Below are positions 1 through 19,607 of a stretch of DNA of 64,000 bases, one piece after another. Both the position numbers and the translations under genes were made by a program. Under the pieces are notes generated by a model. That model ran no database searches. It was not told the DNA's origin and saw only the letters and a list, made by a program, of their open reading frames with translations. How positions within the stretch are numbered: position 1 is the stretch's first letter; the number at the start of each line of letters is the position of its first letter. Origin of the DNA: Ecdyonurus torrentis (taxonomy: Eukaryota; Arthropoda; Insecta; Ephemeroptera; Heptageniidae); NCBI GenBank assembly GCA_949318235.1, contig OX439127.1, forward strand, positions 22,730,874-22,794,873. Reading direction: 5' to 3'.

Positions 1-384
1 TATTTAATTATGTTACTATTATAAGAAGCTCTCGTCATATTGCTTACTGCTTCTAACGCATTTTAGCCTATAATAATAACGTATTATACATTGCATATCT
101 AAGGGACTTGACGCCACATACTTTAGAAATATGAAAAAAAAAAAATTAAATGTCATGCAGTTATATTCTTTTATATGCAATGATGTTATAAAAAATCAAA
201 CGTAAAAATATTTTATTTCCAACCAAGATGAATCATTCTGCGAGGTTAATATAAAAGGACATTATTAACAATAAAAAAAGCTATTTTTTGAAGCATAATG
301 CTGCATTATTGCAATATTATAAAGAGCATGTAAACTTTTTAATATTAAGGTAACTTAATTTATGATACACAATACAGTAAAGCC

Positions 385-389
<5 letters not shown>

Positions 390-419
<30 letters not shown>
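390..419. repeat. Poly-T tract
   Basis: Thirty consecutive T within the tandem array. Confidence 0.9.
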
Positions 420-420
<1 letters not shown>

Positions 421-727
421 GTACTGTGAATTTTTTTTTCAGCCATTTTATATAGAGCTTTGTACAAATTATTGATAATATTATGTTATTATAAAAGCTC
501 TCGGCATATACTTACAACGTATTTTAATGTATTGTGTCGTATTATAAGGAACAAGATGTCATATTCTTTACAAATATAGAAAAACAAAATCTAAATGACA
601 CGCAGTGTTATATAAACACTTTTATATGACTGCAATGATATCATATAAAAAAAAATCATAAGTAATATAATCTTTTGCCTCGAGCCGAGTTGAATCGTAG
701 TATGTGAGGTTCATTAGAAACGTCAAA

Positions 728-820
728 AGTAAATTGCGTAATTTATGCTGTATTTGATGCCAATATATAGCATAAATGTTGCTAAATTGGAACAACATAA
801 ATAATTATGTTAAAAGTAAG
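728..820 (+). repeat. Dispersed repeat, copy 1
   Basis: This segment ('gcgtaatttatgctgtattt', 'tatagcataaatg', 'ggaacaacata') recurs in inverted orientation at about 18775-18875 with scattered mismatches. It is probably a small non-autonomous element; no boundaries are clear. Confidence 0.5.
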
Positions 821-2074
821 AGACAATATTTATGCTATGAAACATACACATACATCTCTGTATAAACCTTGCATGCATACATAATATACTATATAGCATA
901 AAAATAGTAATAAACTTAAATACGTTGCTTAAAATGGTGTAGCATAATTATTAATTATTGAATATTTATTTTTGAACGTGTATAATAGAAATAAAATAAG
1001 AAGAATTACAAACAAACAAACAAACTGGTTTTTGATATCTTCTGTATTATTATACACTGTTATAACGATCCGTAATTTTACAGGATTCTTACAGCATAAG
1101 TAACATAACGGAGAGACGCGCCGTTTTATTAAAAAACAGCGTTTGCTGATTTTGTAAATATTACCGTAAAAATACGGAAAAGTACGGTCAAATCGATTTA
1201 TACTGAAACATATATATAATAATATAAAACCTGTTAACTTTTTGAGAACATTAGTTATAGCTTAATTTAATGATAAAAATACATAACAGAATTGAATGTT
1301 GTTGTTTTTCTACACAAAAACTATTGACCCAGACAGTTTTATATACATTTTTTTACTAAAATAACAATGTTATAAAAATCCTTGTTGAAATTTATATGAA
1401 TACATTTGAATACATTTTATTATTATAAAAACTCTCGGCATCTTGCTTCCTGCTTACAACGTATTTAAGCCTATTTTTCCGTATTATATATCTAAGGGAC
1501 CTGACGTCAACGTCATATATACTGTACTTTAGAAATATGAGGGAGGGGGGTGGTTGGGGTGAAGCATCCTTAAATGTCATGCAGTTATATTCTTTTATAA
1601 ATGCAATGATGTTATAAAAAAATGAAACTTAAAATCTTTTATATCTAACCGTGTTGAATAAAATACAGCGAAAAGCAAAAAATACTGTATTGTAAAATAC
1701 TGCGAGGTTAATTCAAAACTTTATACTGGAAAGAAAAGAAGATTTAGTTACAAACAATCTATAGTTTTGGAAACATTCTTCATTATTGCAGTAATACAAT
1801 CATATAGAATGTCTAAACTTTTTAATACCATATTACGTAATTTAATTTAATGATTCAATAAAAAAAGGATCGGATGTTTATTTATTTTTTATTTTTTCTT
1901 GGTTATTAATTTCTAATTCTACTAACAATAATGATGTACAGCTTTATAAAAAATATTGATAATATTTATGATGAATATATTATTAAAAGCTCTCGGCATC
2001 TTGCATGCTACTTACTACGTATTTTAACGTATATATTATTATATTGTATTATTATATCTTATGAACCAGATGTC

Positions 2075-2218
<144 letters not shown>

Positions 2219-2310
2219 TTTATAAGAAAAAACCTCCTCAAAATTAAACACAAAAATCTTTTCCTCGAACCGAGTTGAATCATATAGTCTGTGAGAAAAG
2301 TTTATGAATA

Positions 2311-3140
2311 TTATATTATGTGTTATATATATAAAACTACAGTAGTGCGTGTTACATTTTATCACTCCACACAATCATTTATATTCCATTCTACTCATTC
2401 TCATGCAATCAATATAATGAATTCCAACAATATTTTCAATGTGTCATAATATAGAAACTAAGAATTATATAGGAAATCGTTGTAATTTACATATCAAAAT
2501 GATCATGACATAATTATTCAACAATCTCGACTTAAAAAAAAAGAAGCCTATATTAACTCTCGCTAAACTTTCTGAATAAGAAAAAATGTGAGGTTGAAAT
2601 GTTTTTATAATATAATATAAAAAAAAAGTGTTTAAAATAGCATATTTATTATATTATGAGCAAACTAATAAGAATATTTCAATAATTATATGCAAGTTAA
2701 AACATACGTATGTTTCAGATTTCCATGTTGTTTTACCATATGACCTAGTTTATATTATATTGTTTACATTGCACGAAATAATTTCAAATTTAGAGAGAGA
2801 GAGAGAGAGAGAGAGAAACAAAATTGGTTTGTAATGTATAACTAAAAAGTAATCAAGGAAACCTGTTACTTATTTTATATATACTGTAGTATACTGTATT
2901 ATGAATTTTACCCTATACGTTATTAAGTTTCATCATATAGTATTAAATATATTATATACTATGGTTTAATATAGATAATATTTATTATATTTTCATGTAT
3001 CAGTCGTGTTGTTTATAATTTCCAATTTGCTTTGATAAAGAAATAAAAAAATTTAAATGTTAAAAAGGTAATAAAATGCAATAGAATATGTTAAATATGG
3101 TAATACAGAAAAGAAAGGAAATTTATATTTTTATCATATT

Positions 3141-3143
<3 letters not shown>
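2311..3143. other. AT-rich gene-free stretch
   Basis: No gene is visible. It holds a short (GA)n at 2793-2817 and otherwise unstructured AT-rich DNA upstream of the octopamine receptor. A promoter could lie here, but no TATA or initiator element stands out from the AT background. Confidence 0.6.
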
Positions 3144-3180
<37 letters not shown>

Positions 3181-3218
3181 CATACATACATACATACATA
3201 CATACATACATACATACA

Positions 3219-3292
<74 letters not shown>

Positions 3293-3307
3293 TACATACA
3301 TACATAC
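3144..3307. repeat. Compound (TA)n-(CATA)n-(TA)n-(CATA)n microsatellite
   Basis: TA run, about 18 CATA units, a second TA run, then several CATA units. It ends about 130 bp upstream of the receptor start codon. Short Tyr/Ile-repeat reading frames across it are repeat artefacts. Confidence 0.95.
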
Positions 3308-3342
3308 AGTACATACTGTATACAAAAAGAAGTTTTGATTGC

Positions 3343-3344
3343 AG
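3343..3344 (+). other. Possible 5'-UTR splice acceptor of the octopamine receptor
   Basis: 'ttttgattgcag' precedes a locally GC-richer stretch that leads into the start codon at 3437. The composition change and CAG are compatible with a 5'-UTR exon starting at 3345. No donor partner can be assigned. Confidence 0.3.
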
Positions 3345-3436
3345 GTATGCCAAAACTACTGCAAAATTGCCGATCAGCTAGCAACTTCTAGCCGTCTTGA
3401 CAGAAGGTAAACGCGCGAGGTGAAAAAGACGTGAAA

Positions 3437-8070
<4,634 letters not shown>

Positions 8071-8247
8071 AAGCATTTTTTTTTTTTTTTTTTTTTTTGA
8101 GACTATAAAATTATACGTACTAAAAATATATGAAACGTGAGAAAATCAATTAGAGCGTGGATATTTAAAAATTGCAGTTTTATATTATGCCTATATAAGC
8201 ATATTAATATGCAGAAAAGTTATATCTTTTTACATTTTACACAGTAA

Positions 8248-8376
<129 letters not shown>

Positions 8377-8697
8377 TAAAAGCTGTGGATGAATTATCAC
8401 CAACATAATAATATTTTACACGTGAACTCTACTCTTCAGTAAATCATAATAACATATAAAAGTCCGTTTTTAATCGATTAAAAACAATTTTCATAAAACG
8501 TATACTGTACATTTAAAAATGCACGTTTCTGTGTGTCTTTTTATTTACCAAGAACTTGGATGGGGGAAAAAAAAGCGCATTGATTTTCTTTCTATTTGCA
8601 TACGGAGTTGAACACTGAAAAGTAGTTAGTACAAGTAAACATACTGCTTAAAGTGATTCTTTTTCCATGGTGTTACGATACTGTAGTGTGTATATAG

Positions 8698-8861
<164 letters not shown>

Positions 8862-9012
8862 TATTACATTTTTGTTAAGCTGCAACCTCTAGTTTATAGT
8901 TATCTTTTTTTAAATTGTTGCAACAATCAAAATAACATTATATGGTTTATAGTCAGTTAGAGTTGCAGCTTACGGGGGAACAGGAAATGTGATATGATAC
9001 ATCGTATTGATG

Positions 9013-9657
9013 AGTGGCGGCCAGTCAAAATTTTACACCCGTGGGAATAATTATCCTTAAGTCCCCCCCCCCCCCTCACTATTCATAGTAAAATTACATT
9101 CTCCTTTTCAAATATGTAATTATTATTTATATGATCTGAAATACTTAAATTTTAAATTATTTTTTTATAATTTAAATTTTATTTAGATCGTTTAATGGAC
9201 AAAAAATTGATAAAATTTTGCTTATAACTTGCATATAATTTTGGCATAACAAAAGTTTAGTAATATCCAGACGTTTATTAAATCTTTAATTATAAGTGTA
9301 TTATATTGTTTATTTATTGCATTATGTAATATAATTATATTTCAAATGCAAATCAATAGAAATATATAATTAACAATTTGAGTGGTATAGCATTATATAT
9401 AGTTTTACCTTTTGTTATTTTTTTATAACTAAAAATTGAACATTTTGATGGAAAAGAATGGCCAAAGAAAAACAAATGTCATTTATTAATCTAATGCTTT
9501 TGCTATATTCGGTACAAATGATGCTTTATTCACAATTATTTTTAGGTCGGTTCATCACGACCTTTTACCATATTCCGCCCGTTGCTGATGTGCCCCAAAG
9601 CCTGTGCATCCGGGGTAAATTGCCTCTCATCCCTCCCCCTTCTATTGGTCCGCCACT
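9013..9657. mobile_element. Possible hAT-like non-autonomous element
   Basis: Left end 'agtggcggccagtc' and the complement of the right end 'agtggcggaccaata' match over 'agtggcgg', resembling hAT-type CAGTGGCGGA ends. The 70-100 bp next to both ends is GC-richer than the surroundings and carries poly-C and CCCTCC runs. No convincing 8-bp target duplication is seen, so the boundaries are uncertain. No transposase is visible. Confidence 0.35.
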
Positions 9658-10608
9658 ATGCGTATGTCATAGCTAAAAAAATTTCTGAATGTATAAGTCT
9701 GAAAAATGAAACTACTTTAATTTTTGTGTACTTCACATTGTGTGAACGGGGAAAAATTATAATACTATTATAAAGTACTATATAAAAAATAGTTAAATAC
9801 TAAAAATAAAATAATAATAATAAAACAGAATAGACATGGACAATGAAGTAAAAATAATTCTTGTGTGTATTAGTGTAATACGAGTCTTGTGTATTTCTCT
9901 TATATCTATGTGTATTATTTGTGTGTCTTTTTATAGTGTCTATATAGTCTGTTATATGCATGCCCTACAATGTACCCTATAATTATATATATTATATCTA
10001 TAAAATAATAATGAATATAAAAACTATTTGCTGATTTAATTTTACAAAATTAACCTACACCCTGACCAAAACAAGATCAGAGATTTCTACAACCAGATGC
10101 ACACAATAAATAATTTCCCCCAAAGAAACACCAAAAATTAACAGGTGATCAATGTAACATTGAATTTAATTACTTGTTCAATTTGATTCCTATATATAAC
10201 TTAATTAGTATCCGAGAAAAGAGTGTGCTTCTGGATTAAATAACTTCTCATCTTTTTTTGACACTGGTTTATAAATTTATGCTCAAGTGCCAATAGAATG
10301 AAGAGACACAAAAGTTCATAATTATATATAAAAGGGTTAAAATTTATTTTATGATCAATAAAACACAAATTATTCACCATCTAACATTAACAAATATTTA
10401 TTTTGAAAAAAGCAACATCATTTGAAGATTTAGGAATAGTATTGTATATAAAACATTATAGTCCAAATCGGAATGTTAAACCAAACTAAAATGAATAATA
10501 TCACCATGAATTTTTGTTTCATATATTTATAATGGCATATAAGTATAATCTTTATAATACATAGCCTATTCTTAATATAAAGCACAAAATTTAAATCAAC
10601 ATCTACTG
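9658..10608. other. AT-rich gene-free stretch
   Basis: No gene, RNA or clear repeat boundary is visible. Confidence 0.6.
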
Positions 10609-10741
10609 TAATGTGCAGGCCACAATAAACTTAAAAACTTTGGAAGCGTGTTGCGACTGGTGAAAAGGTTGTAAAAATGATGTTTTGGCCAATGACACCG
10701 AACTTCTGGTGTGTTTTCAGCTCATTGTGGCCAGCACTTTA
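10609..10741. mobile_element. MITE-like inverted-repeat element, TA-flanked
   Basis: The left end 'taatgtgcaggccacaat' and the complement of the right end 'taaagtgctggccacaat' match at 16 of 18 positions. Similarity continues more loosely inward (aaactta/gagctga). The interior is about 85 bp and non-coding. TA at both edges fits a Tc1/mariner-type insertion. Confidence 0.65.
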
Positions 10742-11501
10742 GCAACATACTTCTATTATAACATTTCAGTATAATATCTCAGAGGTTTTGATGGTTTCAA
10801 TTATGAATGGTAATTACCATTTAATACTTTAGATTACTATATTTTAGTGTGACTATTGTTTTAAAATGGCACATTTGTATGTCCTATATTTTCCTCCTTA
10901 ATTATAAAATCTGAATTTGTTAGAACAATGAAGTTAATCAAATTTTCCTTGTATAAAAAAAGAAAGACAATTATAGATTTGGAATACTGTACTATTAATA
11001 CTTTATACATACATGTACATTCCAGGGTGGTAAGCCAATAACTTTTCTCTTTTAGCCTACCATAAACAAATTTATATCTATTATAGTAATAAATCATTGC
11101 AATTGTGCATACAGTATTCCAATTTAAATGCATAGTATTTAAATGCTGTATGTTATTCAAATGCTAATTATAATTACAATAAATTTATTATTAAATTAGC
11201 TATTAATTTGTAAACTATGAGATAATTTTTGACAAGATTATTATTATTATTAATAAGATTTTGATAAATTTGGAAGAAAAGAATAGAATATAAACCAACA
11301 AAAGCCTTGCCATAGAAAAAAAAGTCCCATTCCATGAAAATCTTGCTAGTACAGAGATAAAAACGTAACACATATTGGATAGCTTTTGGTTTTTATCTCT
11401 TAACTGCAAGAAAAACAAAGTATGTGTACATGCGCCCAGTATGTGCTTACAGATTTGGAGAGAAACTATGAATAATTAGGAGGTTAGTGCTGAAAGCTTT
11501 A

Positions 11502-11503
<2 letters not shown>

Positions 11504-11547
<44 letters not shown>

Positions 11548-11560
11548 CTTTTTTTTTTTT
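11504..11560. repeat. Poly-T tract
   Basis: About 57 T with a single C interruption. Confidence 0.9.
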
Positions 11561-12390
11561 AATCTGCGTGTGCTAGCAAAATTTTCACACAGCAATGGGA
11601 TTCTCAACATTAAGTTAAGAGCCTTGTTGGCTTCACTTACCCTTTTCTTTCAATATCATATCTAACCACAAAGGCTTATTGCTTATTTTCCTTAATACAT
11701 TTAAGTGTTGGGAGAAAATGAATGAAAATACAGTATAACACGATAATATATTTTGATATTCACAGAAGAAAATGGTGAAAAATTGGAGCATGTCATCTAT
11801 AAAAGCATGTATATTTTTTTATTTATTTATTATAGTTTTAAGGTAACAATTTATTCCTCAGGTATATTGATAGATAATTAAGTGATGTGGATATGAGACT
11901 ATAATGAAAAAAGTTCAGTACTATATAGTCATACTGTCAGCAATCAACACTATTTTAAATCTTATTTGATCTTTTGCCAACACCATATTGTTACATCACT
12001 GAAATAAAAAAAAAAAAAAAAAAAAATACACATTTTATTGACAACTAGTACCTGAATTTCGGTTTGCTTTTTAAAAAAATATATACAAAAATGAGCCCAT
12101 TTTTAATAGTTGCAAATGCAAAAAATGTGTTATTTTTTCTCTATGGATATATTATTATCATTTTAAATCAATGTGCTATTTAAGGACAGGTAATTATTTT
12201 AATAATAATACTTTCTAAACATTTAACTACTCATAGATATCAATAAAAATGCATTCCTTTTATTTTCATTTGTTATTTTAATTATTATTTACTTGGAGCC
12301 ATTGGATAAAAGTTTAGCTTTTGGTAACAAATATAGTCATTCACATACTATTTTCTTCTTTGTCAATCATTATTTCCAATTAAGGCACTC

Positions 12391-12430
12391 TTGAATTAAA
12401 ATAAAGAATTATTATTATTAGTATTATTGG
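12391..12430 (+). repeat. Possible retroposon 3' tail
   Basis: AATAAA (12400-12405) followed directly by an (ATT)n run, the ending seen at several other places in this window. Confidence 0.35.
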
Positions 12431-13660
12431 AAGACTTTTCTAAATAGCTCAAATATGAAACCTTTTGCACCGATTGTATGAAAGCTTAAGTATAGTATAG
12501 GGTAATAATATGATAAAGTTTCACTTTACATAGTATAGTAGAGTATAGTAAAACATGAAAGTTAGTCAATATGTGCAAGCAAAACTTGTAGTTTCTTTAA
12601 TCACATCATAGCCAATTTGATAAATTTTATTACCTCTTAAAATAGCATGAACATAATATATATATATATCTCCCTATATAAAAAAAAAAAAAAAAAATCA
12701 ACAACAGCAGAAAACATGGTTACGATTAAAATATTCCAATTGTATTACAAAGACTAGATTTCCTAAAGTGAATTTAAAAACTGTAAAAATAACAATGTAA
12801 AATTCTATATTTTTTACAGGATTTAAAATAATATATTTGTTAAAACAATAAAATTTCAATACCATGCATAGTGAGAAATATTGAAAGTAAACTATTATGC
12901 ATAAAAATAAAATATAATCTACAATATAACTTTTTGTACGGCTTACATTAACATATTACATTAGATTTGAATAGTTTTACTTTGTTATCACTAATATGGT
13001 AAATTCATACTTTGTTCATAAACTTTGATCTATATTGGTGGTGTTACTATTATTGTCATTACATTGATTTATTTACACATTTTTCTTTTTGATTAGTTTC
13101 TACAATATATTTGTATAATTAAACAACCATGTACTTTGTTAATATATATCACACAATTTAGTTTAATAATTATAAATGTTCAAATTTTAAGTCTGTGATT
13201 GGTCATAGCAAATCAAAAGTGGCCACATAAAATCAGTTAGGATCACTGAAAAGCTAACATTTCCTACTCTTGGATTACATTCTTATCTAATTATTAGGAA
13301 TGACAATACGAGAGTGCAACATCTGCATTAAGCGCCGTCAGCGCTGCATGAGTTAAAAGTCTGCAGTCTACTTAACATAGCAATGCAATGATGTTACATC
13401 TCCCTCATATAACTTCCCCCTTCCCTCACCAAGTTGTCATCAAAGGCGGAGTGTGAAACAAGTGATGGCGTCACATTAAGCATCTATCTGTTTGCAGGTG
13501 AAAGTCATAGACTTTTACCTGTATTGTTGGTATTTTGTTTAAAACAAGTTTTGTTCAAAAGACAGAAGGACTTAACATTAAACTGTCAAACAGCATGCAA
13601 TAGGAGGAAAGGGTCGACAACTAAAATATATATATATATATATATATATAAAAAAAATTT

Positions 13661-13836
13661 TTCACATGCAATGTACAAGTTATGAGCGTCCAACAGATAA
13701 ACTAAGATGGAACAGTGTAAACAAATGGTGTCATTCACATTGTTTTTGAAAATTTCATGTAAATGGCTCTATTTGTTTACATTGCTCCAACTATTTTTTA
13801 TCTGTTGTCGCACATAACTTTTACGTTACATGTGAA
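13661..13836. mobile_element. MITE-like inverted-repeat element
   Basis: Arms pair across about 60 bp each: 'ttcacatgcaatgta', 'aagttatgagcg', 'caacagataaa' and 'tgtaaacaaat' on the left have inverted counterparts on the right, ending 'cacataacttttacgttaca', 'tgtgaa'. It lies about 430 bp past the V-ATPase stop codon, so it may be part of that gene's 3' UTR. Confidence 0.65.
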
Positions 13837-14266
13837 CAATACTTAATTATTCCATTTTAATAGTTTCTCTCTGATTCTGTATGCCAGAACATAATAATAA
13901 AATTAAACCACTTCTATAAACCAATCATGAGACTTAATTTAAAAAGTAAGCATGCTACTGCTAAAAAAATTTAAAACACAGTTACTGTACTATTAACTGT
14001 AAGAGGCACAAATATGAAAGATGCAATTTAACACATTGTGAAAAAGGCACTGTATTAATATTTCAACTAGTTTGCAAATCGATTACATTTCACCATATAC
14101 AATTTAAATACTAATAATTATCTATAAATACCACTGTAATAAACCCTTCTAAGACTAAAAAAAATGTACAGACCTTACAAAATAAAACTTAAATTAAGAA
14201 ATCAAATTTAAGGAATGCTTGACGTATTCTGGTAGCCATTAGCAAAATGTCTTTCAAAGAATCTGA

Positions 14267-14290
14267 TTACATCTCCTCAATTGGATTTCC
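14267..14290 (-). CDS. ATP6V0E: V-ATPase subunit e exon 4 (terminal)
   Basis: 24-nt coding part: GNPIEEM and TAA. The acceptor is 'atttttcag'. The exon continues into the 3' UTR at lower coordinates. Confidence 0.85.
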   Translation of the reverse strand, partial: GNPIEEM

Positions 14291-16417
14291 CTGAAAAATA
14301 ACAACAGTAATGTGATTAACTTTATTACAGATTTAATCAATCATGGAGCATGCAAACTGTTTATTGTGTAATATTATTAAAAAAATGTTAATTTAAGACT
14401 GATTTTACTTAGACTGAGTGCGTATATATATTTTTTTTTTCCTTCATATTTTTAGAAATAACACAAAGTTGAAAGAAAGCACATTTTGTAAGTTTTGATA
14501 ATGCAGGCAATTGTAACACAAATTTATGACCAAATTTCAGTCTCATCTATATTTATGTCAAGAAATTTATTTCTCTGATACACCAAAATATTTGTGATGG
14601 TGTCTGGTACTGTATGTCATTTTAGGTAATGTTAAACAATGAGTTTTTCTCTTATAATTAAATTTCATACAATTTTCTCCTCTCGTTATTGTTAATTTAT
14701 AGATTTTTTTTATGTGCAATTCATTTTGACAGTTAATTTTATACAGTTAACAATGGATTCAAATAAGCAGACAAAAATAATTAAATATGGTAATACATAC
14801 CCAGTATTTAGCAACAAGCAAGAGTGTATGATTTGAGAGTTGAGGTCCAATTAAAGGATTCATTTGAGCCATGTAGCAGCACAGCCAACTGGAAAAATAC
14901 AATTGTTTACTTGAAGAATTATCACGGAACAATTTCTTTTACCATAGTTACATGACACATATTGTGATTCACTATATAAAAAAAGAAAAAAATGATTTGG
15001 TTTAATTTTGCCCGATTTAAATGTTGAGTATTTGTTAAAAAAGGAGGGGGGGGGGTCAAGTGTGGTGGCATACTATCTAGAATCCAAGTATGTTCTGAAT
15101 GACAATAACTACTACGCTCTTTGTGGATTTTAGCTACCTTCTCCACTTACGACTTGGGCAATATAATAATATATATATTATTAACTTTTCATTTTTGTTT
15201 GAGCAATAAAAAATTAAAATCAATTTTAAAACAAATATCTGATAGAAAAATAAATTGTGATGCCTCTCCTAAATTTAATCCATTTATATTCATTAAAATG
15301 GTGGAGAATGCACAAAGAGAGGACAAGATAAATGCATTCCAGATGTGGAGGTTGAAAGCTTGTCTATTTGGCATGAGGTTCCCTAGCGCACAAGAGCAAC
15401 ATCCCAAGTGTAATAGTACGAGAAAGACTCATCACTTCTACAAATTCTAAGTTGCACAAATAATAGCATTTGCTGTGCATAATGAGACCACCCCTCATGA
15501 TCTGCACCAATATTTTTACTCATTGTCAAATCAAATTGATCTCTGGTAGTGGTCACACCTTGCATTTGATACTCATTGGCTGCTCAACTAATAATTGCAT
15601 AGTATTAATATTTAGTAATGTAGCTAATAAAGTACTTGATTAAGTAACTCTATTATTGTACGTATAGTCATATTTGTCACTCTCTACAATTAGGATTTCT
15701 GCTAGTTTTACTTTTACTTTTGCCACCCGCGACTACCATGTCGGCATCGGGCATAATCACTATCCAACTTTTAAGAACGCTCAGAAATACAGGCTGCAAA
15801 ATTTTCTCAAAAATACAGAGATTTGAGGAGGCTGAGGTGCACGAGCTGCTGAACAATAGTATGGCATTGGCTCACCCAACCTCTTGGTGGGGTCATTATT
15901 TTGTTCAGGGGTCTATCAACTCGCGTCATAAAATCACGTCAATCTGAGATGTAGTGGCATAGGGTCACCACTTCCTTACAACCTCATAGAAATTTGTTTG
16001 AAGTTGATTGACTTACCAGGGGCTGAGCAATGCGCTCCGAACAAGAGCGCAAAAGTATCATTTAAAATACATCAAAACCTTATGGCACTCGCAAAGTTAT
16101 TCGAATGAGAGTGCGAGCCAATACCATATAATGTAGTATAAGTTACTTAAACTTAAAAAATCATATGCAAGGGGCCATTTGGGCACAACTAATTTCTTGT
16201 ACTGTACGTATATCAAAGGGAAGAAAACTTTATGTGTAAATTTTAAAAAATTGTAGGTATATATACTTACAATAACCAGCATGTTGCTCCAGTTAACATT
16301 AAGACTACTTGAGTAACCCTGAAAAAGAAAATCAATTTAATTATTTATAACATAAGTTTTCAAAATCCATACCATTACAGAAATAAGGTACTGTAATGCA
16401 GCATTTACATAGGTAAA

Positions 16418-16464
<47 letters not shown>

Positions 16465-16755
16465 CTGTATGTATAAAGGTACAACAAATTACATACTTCC
16501 AGTTCAAATATTTACAGGGCTATATATTTGTGACAGAAATATAATTAGAAAAGTTAAATTATATGCCTGCCGATCATCCTATTTTATTATTATTTTCTTT
16601 GTATAGTTTTAAAGCCATATGGACACACCCCCAGGGTGTGAAAAGCATACAACTCACCCTCTATTTGGTCCCTTTGGCACGACAAATGGTAACACTATGC
16701 CAACCACTCCCCAAAAAACTGAAAAAACAACTAAAGGAATCACAGAAGCTCCCAT
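14267..16755 (-). CDS. ATP6V0E: V-type proton ATPase Vo subunit e (complete, four exons)
   Basis: Spliced CDS, complement of 16755-16658, 16318-16271, 14888-14801 and 14290-14267; 258 nt, 85 aa, the usual size of this family. It is a small two-helix membrane subunit of the Vo proton channel sector of the vacuolar/plasma-membrane V-ATPase and is needed for assembly. Seen: N-terminus [16 protein letters not shown] leading into TM1 (about residues 5-26), the invariant loop PKGPNRG (27-33), TM2 (about 35-56) with CWLFWLCC, then [11 protein letters not shown] (56-66), all family signatures. A luminal N-glycosylation sequon N68-H-T70 matches the conserved position. All introns have GT-AG borders with matching phases (2, 2, 0). 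Start: ATG 16755 has A at -3 and G at +4 and gives the expected N-terminus. The C-terminal GNPIEEM is encoded by a tiny separate exon. No paralogue or frame break is seen. Confidence 0.94.
14801..14888 (-). CDS. ATP6V0E: V-ATPase subunit e exon 3
   Basis: 88 nt encoding WLCC to AKYW, including NPLIGPQL and the N-glycosylation sequon. Acceptor 'tttttccag', donor TGG|gtatgt; ends in phase 0. Confidence 0.94.
14889..16270 (-). other. V-ATPase intron 2 with a GC-richer insert
   Basis: The 1.4-kb intron contains poly-C/G near 15045-15056 and a distinctly GC-richer, unassigned block at about 15700-16100 with an open 75-codon + frame (15720-15947). This looks like inserted repeat sequence, but no ends, motifs or family could be recognised. 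Confidence 0.5.
16271..16318 (-). CDS. ATP6V0E: V-ATPase subunit e exon 2
   Basis: 48 nt encoding most of TM2 ([15 protein letters not shown]). Acceptor 'tttttcag', donor ATT|gtaagt; too short for an ORF scan. Confidence 0.93.
16421..16461. repeat. Poly-T tract
   Basis: About 40 T inside intron 1 of the V-ATPase gene (which reads as poly-A on the gene strand). Confidence 0.9.
16658..16755 (-). CDS. ATP6V0E: V-ATPase subunit e exon 1
   Basis: 98 nt from ATG 16755 through TM1 and PKGPNRG; donor GG|gtgagt; phase 2. Confidence 0.94.
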
Positions 16756-17260
16756 TTTTTGTTAATTAAATTTAATAATTTGACACTAAAAACAAAATTT
16801 CTTCAAGCAGTGCCTGTTCCTCTTATCAGCATTGCTATCATGTGATCATATGGTCATGACGACACAGACAAAAAAAAAAAAAAAGATAAACAAAAGGTTC
16901 TTGCTGAAAACATCTGCCACCTACCGCTGAAAATATAAACCCTCTCGTCAAGACAAGTCAGAGAGTAAACTTCAAACAATCTAAAGTACTACAACATCAT
17001 ACACACACTGACAGAGAGTACATCATACAACTCAACTACATGCATGCACAGTATGTACTTATATAAACAACTTCACAAACAGCTTCATGGACTCGGCTTG
17101 GAATTTTCTTTAACTTGCTTGCATAAAAGTCCTGGATGTCCTCTGCATATCGCTAAGGCATACATTTTTTTTTATATAATATAATATATTAATATATAAT
17201 AATATATTATTATGGCATTTTAAATTTTTTCAATGCAACGTATCCTCTATCGTATCTATA
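16756..17260. other. Upstream region of the V-ATPase subunit e gene
   Basis: Nothing recognisable beyond a short poly-A and a (TAATA)-rich patch near 17170-17215. The promoter or a 5'-UTR exon could lie here or further right; none can be assigned. Confidence 0.5.
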
Positions 17261-17403
17261 ATGGTGCATTCACATTCTTAAATAATTGTTATACAACTTT
17301 GCGCAGCAAATTGTGAAATAGCATTAATTGTTTTAAATAGGAAAAATTATTTTGCTGCGCAAGTTACAACAAATTTAAGAGTATGTGAATGTCAATGTAC
17401 CAT
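17261..17403. mobile_element. MITE-like inverted-repeat element
   Basis: Left 'atggtgcattcacattctta' pairs with the complement of the right end 'atggtacattgacattcaca'. Both arms continue into a shared 'gcgcagcaaa' block after a 'ttgt...act' segment. The left arm lacks a few bases present in the right. It is non-coding and flanked by TA-rich DNA. Confidence 0.65.

Positions 17404-19605
<2,202 letters not shown>

Positions 19606-19607
<2 letters not shown>

Larger units (their letters stand above)
10742..13660. other. AT-rich stretch without a recognisable gene
   Basis: Contains long poly-T (11504-11560), poly-A (12005-12026; also about 12679-12697) and a possible retroposon tail at 12400. Part may be 3' UTR of the V-ATPase gene, since an AATAAA on the - strand lies near 13074-13069. 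The short reading frames are AT-rich and lack codon bias. Confidence 0.55.

Noticed and set aside
9458..9676. 72-codon + frame
   Set aside because: It spans the edge of a possible hAT-like relic, with Pro-rich low-complexity sequence and no motif.
15189..15565. Overlapping + and - frames (about 109 and 72 codons) in V-ATPase intron 2
   Set aside because: One piece ([11 protein letters not shown]) faintly recalls a LINE motif, but too little supports it. No splice signals and no codon bias.
15720..15947. 75-codon + frame in the GC-richer intron block
   Set aside because: No recognisable domain or splice context; probably repeat-derived.
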